Shown: positions 1 through 11,499, counted from the stretch's first letter. The stretch is 64,000 nt of DNA from Halicephalobus mephisto (GCA_009193035.1 SWDT01000009.1:124001-188000); one strand, 5' to 3'. Made by a program: numbers and translations. Notes: generated by a model not told the origin, from the sequence alone.

Positions 1-534
1 TTCCAGACTCCAGACGTGAGTCAGATTAACTTGAAAATCAACTTAAAGATTAACTCAAAAATCAACTTAAAGATTAACTTAAAAAATTTATTTAAAAATT
101 TATTTAGAAATTTATTTAAAAAATGAAATTAAAAATTAACTTAAAAATTAATTTAGAAATTAACTTTAAAAATTTATTTAAAAAATAAACTTGAAAATTA
201 ATTTTAAAATTTATTTAAAGATTTATTTAAAAAATTAACCTAAAAATCAACTCAAAAATTAAATTTTAAAGTTAATTTTAAAATTTATTTAAAAAATGAA
301 ATTAAAAATTAATTTTAAAATTAACACAGATTTTTCATCATAAAAGTATTATTTACAAAGTAAGCATTACTCACATAATCGTTGATCAAATTTGTAGTCG
401 AGGAATAAATATAGTATTATGTGTGACGAAATTTAAACTTTTTCAATTAGAAATATTTCATTAAAAAAGATCAAAAATCAACTATTTTTGGTCCTGATAT
501 GAATGATTCTTAAGTTTATTTTTTTTATAAATTC
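1..534. repeat. AT-rich degenerate repeat
   Basis: From about 20 to 320 the sequence is an irregular array of short units alternating AATTAACTTAAAAA and TTTATTTAAAAA. It then passes into unique AT-rich DNA. No open frame or splice signal with coding potential is seen on either strand. Confidence 0.6.
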
Positions 535-900
535 GATTACTGTAGGTTAGGAAAGTAATAAATTTTAGGTAAAAGTAATATTATTCTCGTCGGAATCGTT
601 TTTTTCTCATTCATCCCCTGAGGGAATATGGGATTTTTGGTCTTGAAGAGAAAGTTGTTAATTTATTTTTAGACTACTGTAGGTTAGGAAAGTAATAAAT
701 TTTAGGTAAAAGTAATATTATTTATGTTGAGATCGTTTTTTCCATTCATCCTCTGAGGGGATATAGGATTTTTGATCTTGAAGGGAAAATTGTTAATTCA
801 TTTTTAGACTACTGTAGGTTAGGAAAGTAATAAATTTTAGGTAAAAGTAATATTATTTATGTCGGAATCGTTTTTTTCCATTTATCCCCTGAGGCAAAAT
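535..900. repeat. Tandem repeat, about 136-bp unit, three copies
   Basis: Three head-to-tail copies begin near 539, 676 and 811. Each starts ACTGTAGGTTAGGAAAGTAA, continues with AATTTTAGGTAAAAGTAATA, and ends with a T-rich run followed by ATCCYCTGAGG. The GGTAAAAGTAA part resembles the ends of the fold-back element at 3837-4232, so the two may be related. Nothing suggests coding. Confidence 0.8.
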
Positions 901-2329
901 TTGGACTTCCAGTTTTGATCCAAATGATCTTGATTCATTTGTTGACCGAAAACGCGATTATTCGTATTTCGATTTGAAGAAACCGATGAAAAAATTTTAT
1001 TTTTTTTAATTTTATTTTTTTTTAAATTTGATTTTTTCAAACATCTCCAAAAATTTTTTTTTGAATTTTTTTACATTCATTCATTTAAAAAAAATTGTTT
1101 AATTTCGGTTTTCGTAAATATTTGCCATAAATTTTTTATTTATTTTAATTTTTTTTATCCATAAACATGAGTGAAATTTTATCGATTGGATGATTCAGAA
1201 GATCTTTGATGACTGTTTGCCCAATTAATCAGCCAAAAAATAAAAATCAACTTTTCTATAAATGAGTCAGAAAAAAGTATATTTTTAGTGGATTCTGAAT
1301 CAATTTAATCCTTTTTTAAATTTCTTTAAAAAATTAATTTTTTCTAAATATTTTTAAAAATTAATTTTTTTTCAAATTTCTTCAAAAAATTAATTTTTTT
1401 AAAATATTTAAAAATTTTTTTTAAATATTTTTAAAAATTAATTTTTTTTTAAATTTCTTCGAAAATTTATTTTTAAACTTTTTTTAAAAATTTATTTTTT
1501 CATTTTTTTTTAAATTTACTTTTTTGTTTTTTTAGAAGTAACTTTTTAAAATTATTATTTCTTCAAAAATTGATTTTTTGATTATCATTCTTTAAAAATA
1601 ATAAAAATGCTTTCTGACGTCATCGGAAAAGAAACGTGGAAAAATGTAGTAATGATTTTTTAGTTTTTTATTATCCAAAGACGTCATAAAATTTCAAAAC
1701 TTAATTTTCTTCATTGTCATAGATATCCCTTATACCGTAATCTTATCTATTTCCTGGAATTATTGTTTCAAAAATTTCGAAAATTAATTTTTTTTTAATT
1801 TTTTAAATTTCGAAATTTATTTTTTTTTGATTTTTAAAATTTAATTTTTTTTAATTTTTTAAAATTTCGAAAATTTAATTTTTTTTTAATTTTTTAAAAT
1901 TTATTTTTTTTTAATTTTTAGAATTATATGAAAATTAATTTTTTCTTTATTTTGAATTTTATTTTAACTTTATTATTATTCCAGAAAAATCATTTCGAAA
2001 CTATTGTTTCTTTTGAAGCTTATTTTCGAAAGCATGTTTATCATTTTGGGTCAGTTTTGAAAAAAAAGAAAAAAAATTACTTTTTTTACAATTTCTAATT
2101 TTTTTTAAATTTAAAATTTCTAAAATTTCTAAAATTTCTAATTTTTTCAAAAATTTTTTTAAATTTTCTTAAAAAATAAACTTTTTTAAAAAATAAAATT
2201 GCTTTAAAACTTAATTTTTTATATAAATTTTTCAAAGTTTAATTTTTTCTATTATCTTAGATCTCATACTGTAATCTGATCTGTATTCTAAAATTATTAT
2301 TGTTTAAAAAATTTGTTTTGAATTCATTA
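901..2329. other. Gene-free AT-rich stretch
   Basis: The sequence is dominated by runs of T and A with units such as AAAATTAATTTTTT. I find no open frame, RNA gene or convincing regulatory site. Confidence 0.5.
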
Positions 2330-3075
2330 TTTTCAATTTTTTCGAAGTTTATCATTCTTTGGCCGTCATTGAAAAAGGAAAAACTGTCCGTTTTTGATTT
2401 AAGTTAATTATGAAAATAAAAATTCATTTTTCGGAATTTTCTTTTCTTATTGTATCTTTGATATTTTTATTTTTGTTTTTATTTTTGTTTTGTATTTATT
2501 TTAAATCTTATTATTATTCCAAAAAGAACTTTTTTTAAATTTTTTTGTTTATCATCCCCAGGCCGTTATTCGAAAAGAAAAATTGTCCGTTTTTGGTTTC
2601 GATCAAGTTTGTAAATAAAGATACAGTAAGAAAGTAAAATTTTCAAAAGTTGTATCTTTGATATTATTCTTGTTTTTGTTTTGTATTTATTTTAAATCTT
2701 ATTATTATTCTAAAAAGAACTTTTTAAAACTTTTTTTTCAATTTTTTTTTGTTTATCATCCCCAGGCCGTTATTCGAAAAAGGAAAAATTGTCCGTTTTT
2801 GGTTTCGATCAAGTTTGTAAATAAGAATTTCTGAAAATTTTATTTTCTTACTGTATCCTGGATATTATTCTTGTTTTTGTTTTGTATTTATTTTACATTT
2901 ACTATTATGTTAGGGAGAAATTCCTAGAACCCATTATTCTCCTCAAATCTTCACTTTCTTCTTTTTCGATGTTTATCACCCCTCGGCCGTCGTCGAAAAA
3001 GGAAAAATCGTCCATTCACGATTCCCGATTTCGGTCAGTCACGCACGATGAGAAATATTCAAAAATCTGTTTTCT
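2330..3075. repeat. Tandem repeat, about 205-bp unit, four diverged copies
   Basis: Copies begin near 2340, 2550, 2755 and 2960. Each carries GTTTATCATCCCCAGGCCGT, a run of AAAAAGGAAAAATTGTCC, GGTTTCGATCAAGTTTGTAA, and then a T-rich half with CTTATTATTATTC. The fourth copy is more diverged and GC-richer. Its 99-codon open frame is a by-product of the repeat, not a gene. Confidence 0.75.
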
Positions 3076-3560
3076 TCCTTATCCCGGATCCTTCGTAGTT
3101 CGATTCAATCGATATCTAAGGCTTAATTGTTATCTTCGAAAAATTCCCAATGTTTATTCTAGTCGAAAAATCTGCAGATAAGATAACCAGGGGATTAAGT
3201 GGTCTTGTTTGGCTTTGTTACCGTATGTTTCATTAAATTTTTACTTTTTTTCTAAAATAAAATTTTTTAAAATTAATTTACAGTTTCCCAAAACATGTAT
3301 TCTTTGGACTTTTTTCTCTAAAATTTTCGTTTTTATTATTGTACTTAAAAAATTATCAAGTTTATGGGTTTTTTATGGACTCCCCAACACCTTTGATTGT
3401 TTTCCACGTTGGAAACTTTTTGATTAATACTGTCATAGAGTACAAAGTTGATTCCCATCGCGGACGTTGCCTAAAGATCAGTGCTAAGGTCTATAAAGTG
3501 GTGAACATCACAATAAAAATCAAATTTAATTTCCTGGCATTAATTAGATAAGCTAACTTT
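3076..3560. other. Gene-free stretch after the 205-bp repeat
   Basis: Small open frames of about 70 codons occur on the plus strand, but they have phenylalanine and lysine-rich composition typical of translated AT-rich DNA. I see no splice sites in sensible phase and no recognisable protein. Confidence 0.4.
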
Positions 3561-3815
3561 CCCGAAATGTTGCGAGCAATGTGCAAATTTTACTTCTATT
3601 TCGAAATTTTTATAAATAAAAATAAAAACTTATCCGACCTGCCAGAATATTGCGGGCAACATGCGGATTTCATTTTGGCGTTATTTTCCGAAATGTTGCG
3701 AGCAATGTGCAAATTTTACTTCCATTTCGAAATTTTTATAAATAAAAAGATAAACTTATTCGATTTGCCGGAATATTGCGGGCAACGTGCGGATTTCGTT
3801 TCCACTTTTATGTTG
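3561..3815. repeat. Direct duplication, about 126-bp unit, with a GC-rich core
   Basis: Two copies start at about 3562 and 3688 with CCGAAATGTTGCGAGCAATG. Each ends with a core reading roughly GAATATTGCGGGCAACRTGC. A related core recurs at about 29195-29225 on the same strand, reading GAACGTTGCCCGCACGTTGC. The core is partly palindromic (TTGCGGGCAA). Confidence 0.75.
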
Positions 3816-3836
3816 ACCTCTGTAAACCTTGGTATA

Positions 3837-4232
3837 GGAAAATTTTACTTTTTTAGGTAAAAGTAAAAATAAAATGTTTTTTGAGATCCAGTTTACGTAA
3901 CAGAAGTCCAGTAATCAACAACAAAAGTTTACTGTATTGTACAGTACCCAGTTCGTTATCGTAGTCTTTTGTAAAATATATCCGTCAATAGATAACTATG
4001 AAGAAATTTTCACAAAAACTCCAGAATCCACGAAAAATGTTTATTTTCGAAGTTTTTCGTAAAATCTTCTTCATAGTTATCCATTGAAGGATAAATTTAA
4101 CAAAATACTACAGTAATGGACTGGGTACTGTACAGTACAGTAAATTTTTGTTGATTACTGTATTTCTGTCACGTAAACTGGATCTTAAAAAACATTTTAT
4201 TTTTACTTTTACCTAAAAAAGTAAAACTTTCC
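3837..4232. mobile_element. 396-bp fold-back (long inverted repeat) element, MITE-like
   Basis: The left arm from 3837 (GGAAAATTTTACTTTTTTAG) is the inverted complement of the right arm ending at 4232 (ending AAAAAAGTAAAACTTTCC). The complementarity continues inward through GATCCAGTTTACGT, the TACAGTACCCAG block and ATAACTATGAAGAA. The arms are therefore about 170 bases with a spacer of a few tens of bases. There is no open frame, so if mobile it is non-autonomous. I could not identify a clear target-site duplication. The single-stranded form would make a very long hairpin. Confidence 0.8.
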
Positions 4233-4409
4233 TGATCTTCGGGTTGTTTTCGCGGTGAGAGTCCACTACAGTAAGAAATCGAAATTCATAAAAATATTTC
4301 AAAGTCCAAATTGACAGTCATGCCTGAGGGGTCTTGCGGTTAATAAATTAATCTAGAACCGTTATCGAAGAAATACAAAAATTACACAGTCCCAGTATTC
4401 TATGAGCTG

Positions 4410-4658
4410 TTAAATTTTTGTTTGTTTTGAAACACTGTTCTCGAGGACGTTATCAATCCGTCTGGCGCCGGAGGGACCTTGTGGTTCTGTTAGTGTCCGC
4501 CTTCGGGTCTCGTGAGGACCTTCGGTCACCAATTTTATCACGTTGTGACGTGTGATTTTTTGTTTTTTTCGCTTAAACTCTTGGCAACAATCTCCGAAAT
4601 CATTCGGCAGGATTTCCGATTTCAGAAATCGTTGCATCTGATCCGTAAAATCCTCCAT
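4410..4658 (-). CDS. Hypothetical 82-residue basic protein (doubtful)
   Basis: An ATG-initiated frame of 82 codons lies in a locally GC-richer patch inside the repeat desert. The product is hydrophilic and basic, with an acidic start (MEDFTDQMQRF) and a middle rich in Lys and Arg. I recognise no domain. There is no clear splice acceptor before the ATG and no second exon was found. It may be a remnant of a mobile element or chance; it is listed because its composition differs from the AT-rich shadows around it. Confidence 0.2.
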   Translation of the reverse strand: MEDFTDQMQRFLKSEILPNDFGDCCQEFKRKKQKITRHNVIKLVTEGPHETRRRTLTEPQGPSGARRIDNVLENSVSKQTKI

Positions 4659-4789
4659 TTTTAAATTTGCCTAATAAATCCGTCTTGAAAACAAAAATAA
4701 AAAAGATTAAGTTAATATATCGAAATCACCGGAAAAATTTGTGGTTTTTTAACTTCGAAATTTTCGTTTTTAGGCTCAGTGGTTTTTTG

Positions 4790-5260
4790 CGCGAGATCCC
4801 ACTCGCACTGGTAAATGGACAAAGTTCTTTGGTTTTCAGGGACTTTCGCTGCGAGAGTCGACTGTTCTTTCGTAAAACTGATTTGCGCCTGATTCCACTC
4901 TCACTGGTAAGTGGACAAAGTTCCTTGATTTTCAGGGAATTGTGCGCCTGTTAAACTTCTTTTGGTTTAAGATTCCACTCGCACTGGCAAGTGGACAAAG
5001 TTTGTTGGTCTTCAGGGACTTTCGCGCCAGGAGTTGATTTTTCCTTCTTAGTTTTGTGAATTTTCATCGATACCTAAAAAAACACTTTTTTTAAAATTTT
5101 TTGTTTTAAAATTTTATTTTTTTTATTGCTTTTGTATTAGACTCCACTCATACTGATAAATGAACAAAGTTCCTTGATTTTTAAGGACTTGTGCGATTTT
5201 TAAACTTGTTTTAGTTTAAAATTCCACCCATATCCGAAACCAGGACCCCGTCATTGTTTT
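4790..5260. repeat. Diverged repeat with GCACTGGTAARTGGACAAAG core
   Basis: At least four copies are seen, near 4797, 4893, 4974 and 5144. Each has a core CCACTCGCACTGGTAARTGG followed by ACAAAGTTYCTTGRTTTTCA and then GGGACTTTCGC or GGAATTGTGCGC. Spacing is about 85-170 bp and later copies are more decayed. Part of the core (AGGGACTTTCG) also occurs in the dispersed element at 7875-8030. Confidence 0.65.
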
Positions 5261-7254
5261 TAGTTACTTTTATTGCGAAAATTAACTTTATTAAGTTTCT
5301 TCTGTGCAAAATTCCACTTACCTAGAGACCTCTCACGACGGTCGTCCTCTATTTCGCAAGATTTATCTCATTTATTTTTTTTATATTAATTTTTCACAAT
5401 TAAATTAATTTGATAATTTAGTTAAGTAAGAAAAAATTAATTTAAAAAGAATTTCGAAATCAATGAGAATTGAAAAAAAAGGAAAAAAACAGGGAGCAAA
5501 CGTCGTACAGTCCCCAAAAAAACCTTCGTCACGGTTTTCGAGAACTGTCAAAACTAAATTAAATTTATTATTTCTCATCAAAATTAAATTCAATAACTTT
5601 TTAAATATTTATAATTTTAATTTTTTAATTTTTTCGAATTAAATTTCATTCAAAATTTTATTTTTTTTTAATAAAAAAAATTTTTTAAATATTTTATTTT
5701 TTATTTTTTTTTAATAAAAAAATTTTTTAAATATTTTATTTTTTATTTTTTTTTAATTAAATAATTTTAAATATTTTATTTTTTATTATTTATTTTTTTA
5801 AATACTTTATTTTATTTCTTTTAATTAAATAATTTTAAAAATATTTATTTTTTTGAATCTTTTTTCAAATGTAATTGAATTAACGGATTTTTGAAATCTT
5901 TACAATTGTTATTTTTTAAAGTTACTTCCTTGTTTTAAATTGAGCGGTTTTTTTCTTTTTCGAAGGCTTTGTTTTATGACTTTTTTATGGATTTTGAGAC
6001 TTATCGGAACTGTTCTTTTTCCATTTTACCGATTTTCTACAGTCATCGATTAATTTTAATTTTTTCAATTTGGATTTTATTTTTCTTTTACCGATCAAAA
6101 ATGAAACAGATGACTACCGTACCCTCGTCGATGCCTATTTCTGGAGACAATCTTGTTTTTTTCCAAGATTGACGTCAATCCTTTATTGAGATCGTTTTTT
6201 CCATAAATATTGAATGATTTCTGAATCCTTATATTTGGACATTTTTATTTTATTAAAAAAATCCCAAACTTTTTATTTTAAAGAAATTAAAAATTTTTAT
6301 TTTTAAAAAAATTTAAAAAATTGGAAATTTTTATTTTTAAAAATCGAAAATTGTCTTGACACGAATTTTTAAATTTTCTAATCGAGACCGAGGACTGAAT
6401 TTTTTTGTTTATTTGCTTAGTTTGAATAACATCCAGTGGATTTTGAAATTACACTGTTATAAACGGCGGAAATATTTACTAAAAAAGTCCAGAAAATTGT
6501 CTCCACGTGAAATCATTGACCTTTTTAGTTATGATAGAAAATCATAGAATTTTCAACTTATTCTATTTTAGATTCTACTATTTTGAAAATTAAAAAGCTT
6601 AAAAATTTTGGGAAATTTTCTCAACACGAATTTTTAGAATTTTCCAGTTAAGACCCAAAATTATAAAATTTTTAATTTTCTCAAAAAATTTCGAATTATA
6701 TTATTATAAAAATTAAAAAGCTTAAAAATTTCGGGAAATTTTCTCAACGCGAATTTTTAGATTTTTCCAGTTAAGACCCAAAATTATAAAATTTTTAATT
6801 TATTTTCTCAAAAAATTTCGAATTACTTTATTTTGGAAATTTTTCTATAAATTTATAATATTTTCTAAAAACTGAATTTTTCCGATTTTTTGTAATCTGA
6901 TTCAGATACCGTAATCAATGAAATTTTCGAATCAAAAATGATGCATTTTTTGACATTTAATGATTTTAAATTTGTGATTCAACATTCGTCAATTGCTAAC
7001 TTTGAACCAGTTTGACCCAATTGACCTTTGTTTTTTTCAAATCAAATTTACAAATTCAGTCAATAACAATTTTCAAAATAAAACAAAAAATAAACAAAAA
7101 TCTTTTAAATTTCAAATTTTAAAAAAAATTTTCTGTTTTAATTTTTTTAAAAGAATTTTTAAATTTTTTTGAATTTTAAATTTCGAAGTTTTTCTTTGAA
7201 TTTTAAATTTAAAAAAAATGTTTTTGTTTTTTTAATTTTTTAAAATTTTAAAAT
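5261..7254. other. Gene-free AT-rich region with a 130-bp direct duplication
   Basis: No gene is recognisable. From about 6580 to 6850 a unit of about 130 bp occurs twice: TTAAAAAGCTTAAAAATTT, then GGGAAATTTTCTCAACRCGA, then CCAGTTAAGACCCAAAATTA. The short word CTCAACACGAATTTT belongs to a motif (GTCTCGACACGAA and variants) that recurs through the window. Small open frames here have AT-driven composition. Confidence 0.45.
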
Positions 7255-7435
7255 TTTTTGATTTTTTTTAAATATTTTGATTTTTTTTAAATTTTTTAAG
7301 TTTTTTTTAAATTTTTTAAGTTTTTTTTTTTAATTTTTTAAGTTTTTTTTAAATTTTTTAAGTTTTTTTTTTAAATTTTTTAAGTTTTTTTTAAATTTTT
7401 TAAGTTTTTTTTAAATTTTTTAAGTTTTTGAATAA
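7255..7435. repeat. Minisatellite of about 18-20 bp units
   Basis: At least eight consecutive units of AAGTTTTTTTTAAATTTTTT occur, with variation only in the length of the T runs. This looks like slippage-generated low-complexity DNA. Confidence 0.8.
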
Positions 7436-7874
7436 ACTACAAACTTTACAATTCTAAAAATGTCTCTGTAGTCACCACCCCCTTTCAATGATGGTGTTTC
7501 TGTCGACTAAATTCCAAAAAAAAAATATTTGGCCGATCATTGACGTCATTTTCTTTTTAAACTTGATTCTAAAGCACTTAAAAGACCACAAACGGAGTGG
7601 GAGTCGGTTTAAATGGATTATTTCACTTGATCGTCTGATGTTCGTTTTTAAAAACACCAAAATTCCGAATGATTGAAGTTGGTTTTATTTTTGACGGTTT
7701 TTGTAACAGAACTTTGGGGAAAATTTTAGAATCTAGAAGAAATTTCTGAAGTCTCCGAGAAAATTACAGAAGTTTCTGAAATCTGAATTTTTCGAAATTT
7801 TATAAAATCCACAAAAACTTCCAGAATCTAATGGAAATTTTGCTTCTGGAGTTTTTAAAATGATTTTCTTAGAT

Positions 7875-8030
7875 GGAGTTCCTCTAGTGGCGAGGAAGAC
7901 GAGATTTGATAGTCCTTTATCCAACGATATCCATTATGTAAAACAACGCCACAAAACTTGATTCCGAAATCGCGGGAACCGTCCTAGCAGGGACTTTCGT
8001 GGCAAGAATGCACATTTGGTTCCACCTCAT
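7875..8030. mobile_element. Dispersed element, copy A
   Basis: This stretch is highly similar in sequence and direction to 21829-21985. Both carry CTCTAGTGGC, GACGAGATTTG, CCTTTATCCAACGATATCC, then AAATCGCGGGAACCGTCCTA and GCAGGGACTTTCGTGGCA. The two copies are about 14 kb apart in unrelated flanks, which indicates dispersal. No open frame is shared and no terminal inverted repeats were found, so the class is unknown. Confidence 0.7.
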
Positions 8031-8035
8031 TACTT

Positions 8036-8355
8036 TAATCTAAGAATCCTAAAAACTTTCAAAAATCTAACTTAAGATAGTTTGATGTGAACTTCTGATT
8101 TTTTACAAAGGCGTAGTTGTTTTTAAAACTTTTCAGAATCTTCAAAAATTTTCTCAGAATCCTAAAAACCTTCAAAAATCTAACCCAAGATAGTTTGATG
8201 TGAATTTCTGATTTTTTACAATGATGTAGTTGCTTTTTTTTAACTTTTCCGAATTTTATAGAATCTTCAAAAATTTTCTCAGAATCCTAAAAACCTTCAA
8301 AAATCTAACTCAAAATAGTTTAATGTGAACTTCTGATTTTTTACAATGGTGTAAT
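8036..8355. repeat. Tandem repeat, about 115-125-bp unit, three copies
   Basis: The unit runs CTAAAAACCTTCAAAAATC, then TAGTTTGATGTGAACTTCTG, then TTTTTTACAATGGTGTAGTT, then TCAAAAATTTTCTCAGAATC. Copies start near 8047, 8159 and 8284. No coding potential is seen. Confidence 0.8.
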
Positions 8356-8924
8356 TGCTTCCGACGGAAATCAAGTTTGGGTCTTCGGCGTCGCGTTAAA
8401 TCTCTTCAGAAACAAAACGCCGATTCTTATCAATTTTCTTTCGTTTTTGTCAATTTTATTTTTTCATTTACGTCAATCTCAAATTTACAGTTGTTTTCGA
8501 TTTTTAAGTTTTTTAATATTTTTAAAAATTTAAATTTTTTTGAATATTTTTTGGATTTTATTTTCAGTAAATTTTGATCATTGGTTTTCTGTGACTTCAT
8601 ATATGGATTTTTGTACTTTTGATTTTTATCAGCTCAGTAGCGTTGCCGGATCCCGTGGCTCCTCTGGTTATCAGTCCCCATTTGCGATCTCATTGTTTTT
8701 CTCTTAATTCATTTAAAATCGCGGAATATTCGAGTTGTTTTATATCGATTTTTCGATATTTTTATTATTATTAATTCCATAACCGCATCAGATCCCATGT
8801 AGCCTAAAATTTCCAAATTCTCATTCTTTAATTTCATGATTTTTAATTATTTCAAAATCCTAAATTTTCGAAACCTTTCATATATCAATTCTTCGTATTT
8901 TGTATTGTTAATACTTCAGTAACT

Positions 8925-9195
8925 TTACTAGATCCTATTCATCCTAAAATTTTGTGTTTTCATTGATTTTTGTTCGTCTATTTCGAAATCATCTAATAAT
9001 GGTGTTGTTCGATATATCGATCCTACATGTCCCTATTATCACTTCAGTAACTTTCCTAGATCTTATTCATCCTAAAATTTCGTATTTTCATTGATTTTTA
9101 TTCATTGCTTTCGAAATAGCCTAATAATGGTGTTGTTCGATATATCGATCCTACATGTCCCTATTATCAGTGCAATAACCTTACCGGATCCCAGT
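8925..9195. repeat. Tandem repeat, about 125-bp unit, two full copies
   Basis: The two copies share CAGTAACTTTCCTAGATCTT, ATCCTAAAATTTCGTATTTT, AATAATGGTGTTGTTCGATA and TCGATCCTACATGTCCCTAT. Partial, more diverged relatives occur just upstream (8640, 8780) and downstream (9175), each beginning near AGTAACNTTACCGGATCC. Confidence 0.75.
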
Positions 9196-9533
9196 TTTCT
9201 ACAATTATCAGTTTTTTCATTTTTCATCCTATTGTACTTGTTTTAATTCATTCAAAAAATAATATTATTGAAATCTATTTCTGGAAACTACTTTTTATCT
9301 TTTCATTTTTGAACTTGAAGCGATCCAAAAATAACCATGTTTGGCGAGTCTTTATCGAGCTTCAGTTGGAGCCGATTTTTATTTTCCAAGAACTTCTGCA
9401 CCAGTTTTATCGTTTTTGTACAATTTCCGTGGTTCGTGATCTTAAAAAAAATAAAAAAATTTAATTTCTTTTAGTTTTACGTAAGAAAATTGTTAATTGA
9501 CTCTTTAAAGAGTCGGAATTTGTCAAAATTCAG

Positions 9534-11259
9534 TCTTCAACAAAAACTGAATCTTCAATCCTGGCGGATATCTTCCGGATCAAGGACCAATCCCGAGTCA
9601 AGAAAACGACACAGATCTTGGCTGGGAAAAAACTGAAGCACTGGTGTAGTCAACTTTGTGTTTGTGTCATCAAGTCTTCTGAAGTTAATGAAAGCGGCAA
9701 TCTGAAGGACAAGCAACTCCAGGAGCAGATGGCAACTGTGTCCAGGAGACTCGTGTCTCCGGTAGAACCGTGTTCCTCGAATTCCCCGTGTTGTGGAGAA
9801 GTAGTCCAATCGGAGTCTCTGAAACAGCACATTCAAAATCTCAGATATCTCAGAAGTTCTGATTCTCAGTCTTTTGATTCTGTTTTGAAAAATTCTCTCT
9901 TGAAGGTAATTGAGTGCTCCTGGGGGTCCTTATTGAATCTTAAAAGATATCTAATCTAAGTTTTCCAGGTTTCTGTCGACACTATGGCGATAACAGCTCT
10001 GCCGTTGGATTGCTGGCTGAAAGAAAGACTGAAAAATTGGGTCCAATTGTCAGGACATTACGGAACAATCGTACCTGCAACTAATCAGACTTTGTGGAAA
10101 AAAATTGGAGATCCTGTTGAAGCAAGAGCTTACGAAAAAATCATGTCTGATGAAGCATTGACAGGATTTACTCCTAAATTCTACAAGGAAATCCAGCATA
10201 AAAATGACTCTTTTATTGAAATCCAAGATTTACTTGCGGATTTTCCAAACATGAACACAAGGACAGTCATAGACGTCAAAATTGGAACGAGGTAAGTCAT
10301 TAGGAAATAACCACAATATAGTAAAAATCTAAAAATAGAAATCATTATGAAATTACTTGGAGAAAAACAACTAGAATGTTCGAGAACGTTCAGGATTTAA
10401 GTAAAGGGAGAAAAACGAGAGTGGAGAGCGAGCGAGTTCCCAGATTTACCAATTTTGCCTTTTTTGTAGAATCTTCGTTCTTTGCGCGGCAATTCAAAAT
10501 CATTCTTATAAAAAAATTAAAGTTTTTCAAAACTTCCTCGACATTAATTTTCAAGATATTTAAATTTTCTGAAATTTAGGTATAAAAAAAACAAAAAATT
10601 GTCAGATTTATCATTTTTTAACTTTCCACGGGAATTCGAAAATTTCAAAAATTAATTATAATGCTCATAATTATTAAATTAAATTTTTCAGAACGTTCTT
10701 GGAAAGTGAAGTTACGAACATGAAAAAACGAAACGACTTATATAAAAAAATGATCGAAATTGACCCCAACGAACCTACAGAAGAGGAAAACGAAGAACAG
10801 GCGATCACGAAACTTCGATACATGCAATTCCGAGAGAGGGAGAGCACTTCTGAAAGCCTCGGATTCAGGATAGAGGCGGCCCAACTCCCTGGGGGAATTT
10901 TACAAAAGTCTTTCAAAAAAATCAAAGATCGCGATCAGGTCCTGGACACCTTCAGAAATGTCCTCGGGGACAGACTGGAAGAAGTTTCGAAACAATTTGA
11001 AAACAGACTTCGAAACATGAGAAATGCCGTTGAAAAAAGTACATTTTTCAAGACCCATGAAGTCGTGGGATCGAGTTTACTTTTTATTTTCGACGAAGAA
11101 AAAAGTGGAACTTGGATGATAGATTTCGCAAAATCCAACCAAGTCGATGAAAACGTCAATCTTAATCATCGAGATACTTGGGATATTGGAAATCATGAAG
11201 ACGGATATTTGGTCGGATTGGATAACCTTATTGAAATTTTCGCCGAATGTCATTCTTGA
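9534..11259 (+). CDS. lfe-2: Inositol 1,4,5-trisphosphate 3-kinase (LFE-2 type)
   Basis: Predicted to phosphorylate Ins(1,4,5)P3 to Ins(1,3,4,5)P4, lowering IP3 signalling in the cytoplasm. Coding exons are 9534-9905, 9969-10291 and 10692-11259; both junctions keep the frame. Seen in the sequence: the inositol-polyphosphate-kinase signature DVKIGTR spliced onto TFLESE across the last intron, the SSLLFIFD strand near 11071, the metal and catalytic IDFAKS near 11119, and a C-terminal NHEDGYLVGLDNLIEI. These match the IPK family in order. The N-terminal exon is low-complexity and has no Met in frame; it starts after an AG at 9533, so at least one 5' exon is missing or lies upstream. The last intron contains a dispersed element. 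The family assignment is firm; the lfe-2 orthology follows from C. elegans having that gene. Confidence 0.85.
10370..10640 (+). mobile_element. Dispersed element (monomer) in the IP3 3-kinase intron
   Basis: The block runs from CTAGAATGTTCGAGAACGTT through GAGAAAAACGAGAGTGGAGA and TTCTTTGCGCGGCAATTCAA to CATTTTTTAACTTTCCACGG. It is nearly identical to 28308-28560 (same strand) and to 12470-12765 (opposite strand). It carries an open frame of 67 codons that stays open in all three copies, most likely because the copies are young. It sits in the intron in the sense direction and contains a GCGCGG patch. No terminal inverted repeat was recognised. Confidence 0.8.
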
Positions 11260-11476
11260 TCCCATTTTTGTTTTTTCCTAATTCTCCAAGCAAATCGATC
11301 ATAATCATCTACCGAAATCCCCTTAGGCCAGATCGTTTTCCAGTTTTTGTATAAAATCGCCAAATTTTAATGATTGTACAAAATGTCGATATTGATGAAA
11401 TTATAAAATTTTCGAAAATAATTGTTTAAAGCAATTTCCATGGATGTCCGAAAAAGTATCTCGGGTTTATTTCAAA

Positions 11477-11498
11477 CTCAAACTTGGGCAATTACACC
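11477..11498 (-). other. SL1-like spliced-leader sequence without a splice donor
   Basis: Read on the minus strand, these 22 bases match the nematode SL1 leader at 20 positions; leader position 4 is G instead of T and position 10 is G instead of A. A functional SL RNA gene would have GT right after the leader, but here the next bases are TTTGAAA. No Sm-binding site or stem-loops like those of an SL RNA were found at the expected distance. It therefore looks like a leader copy inserted by reverse transcription of a trans-spliced message, or an SL RNA pseudogene. Confidence 0.6.
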
Positions 11499-11499
11499 G

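Noticed and set aside
10376..10579. 67-codon open frame inside the dispersed element
   Set aside because: Similar in all full copies, but the copies are nearly identical at the DNA level, so conservation is not evidence for a protein. Kept only as a note in the findings.
11477..11498. A functional SL RNA gene
   Set aside because: The leader is not followed by GT, and no Sm site or terminal stem-loop is found at the right distance.
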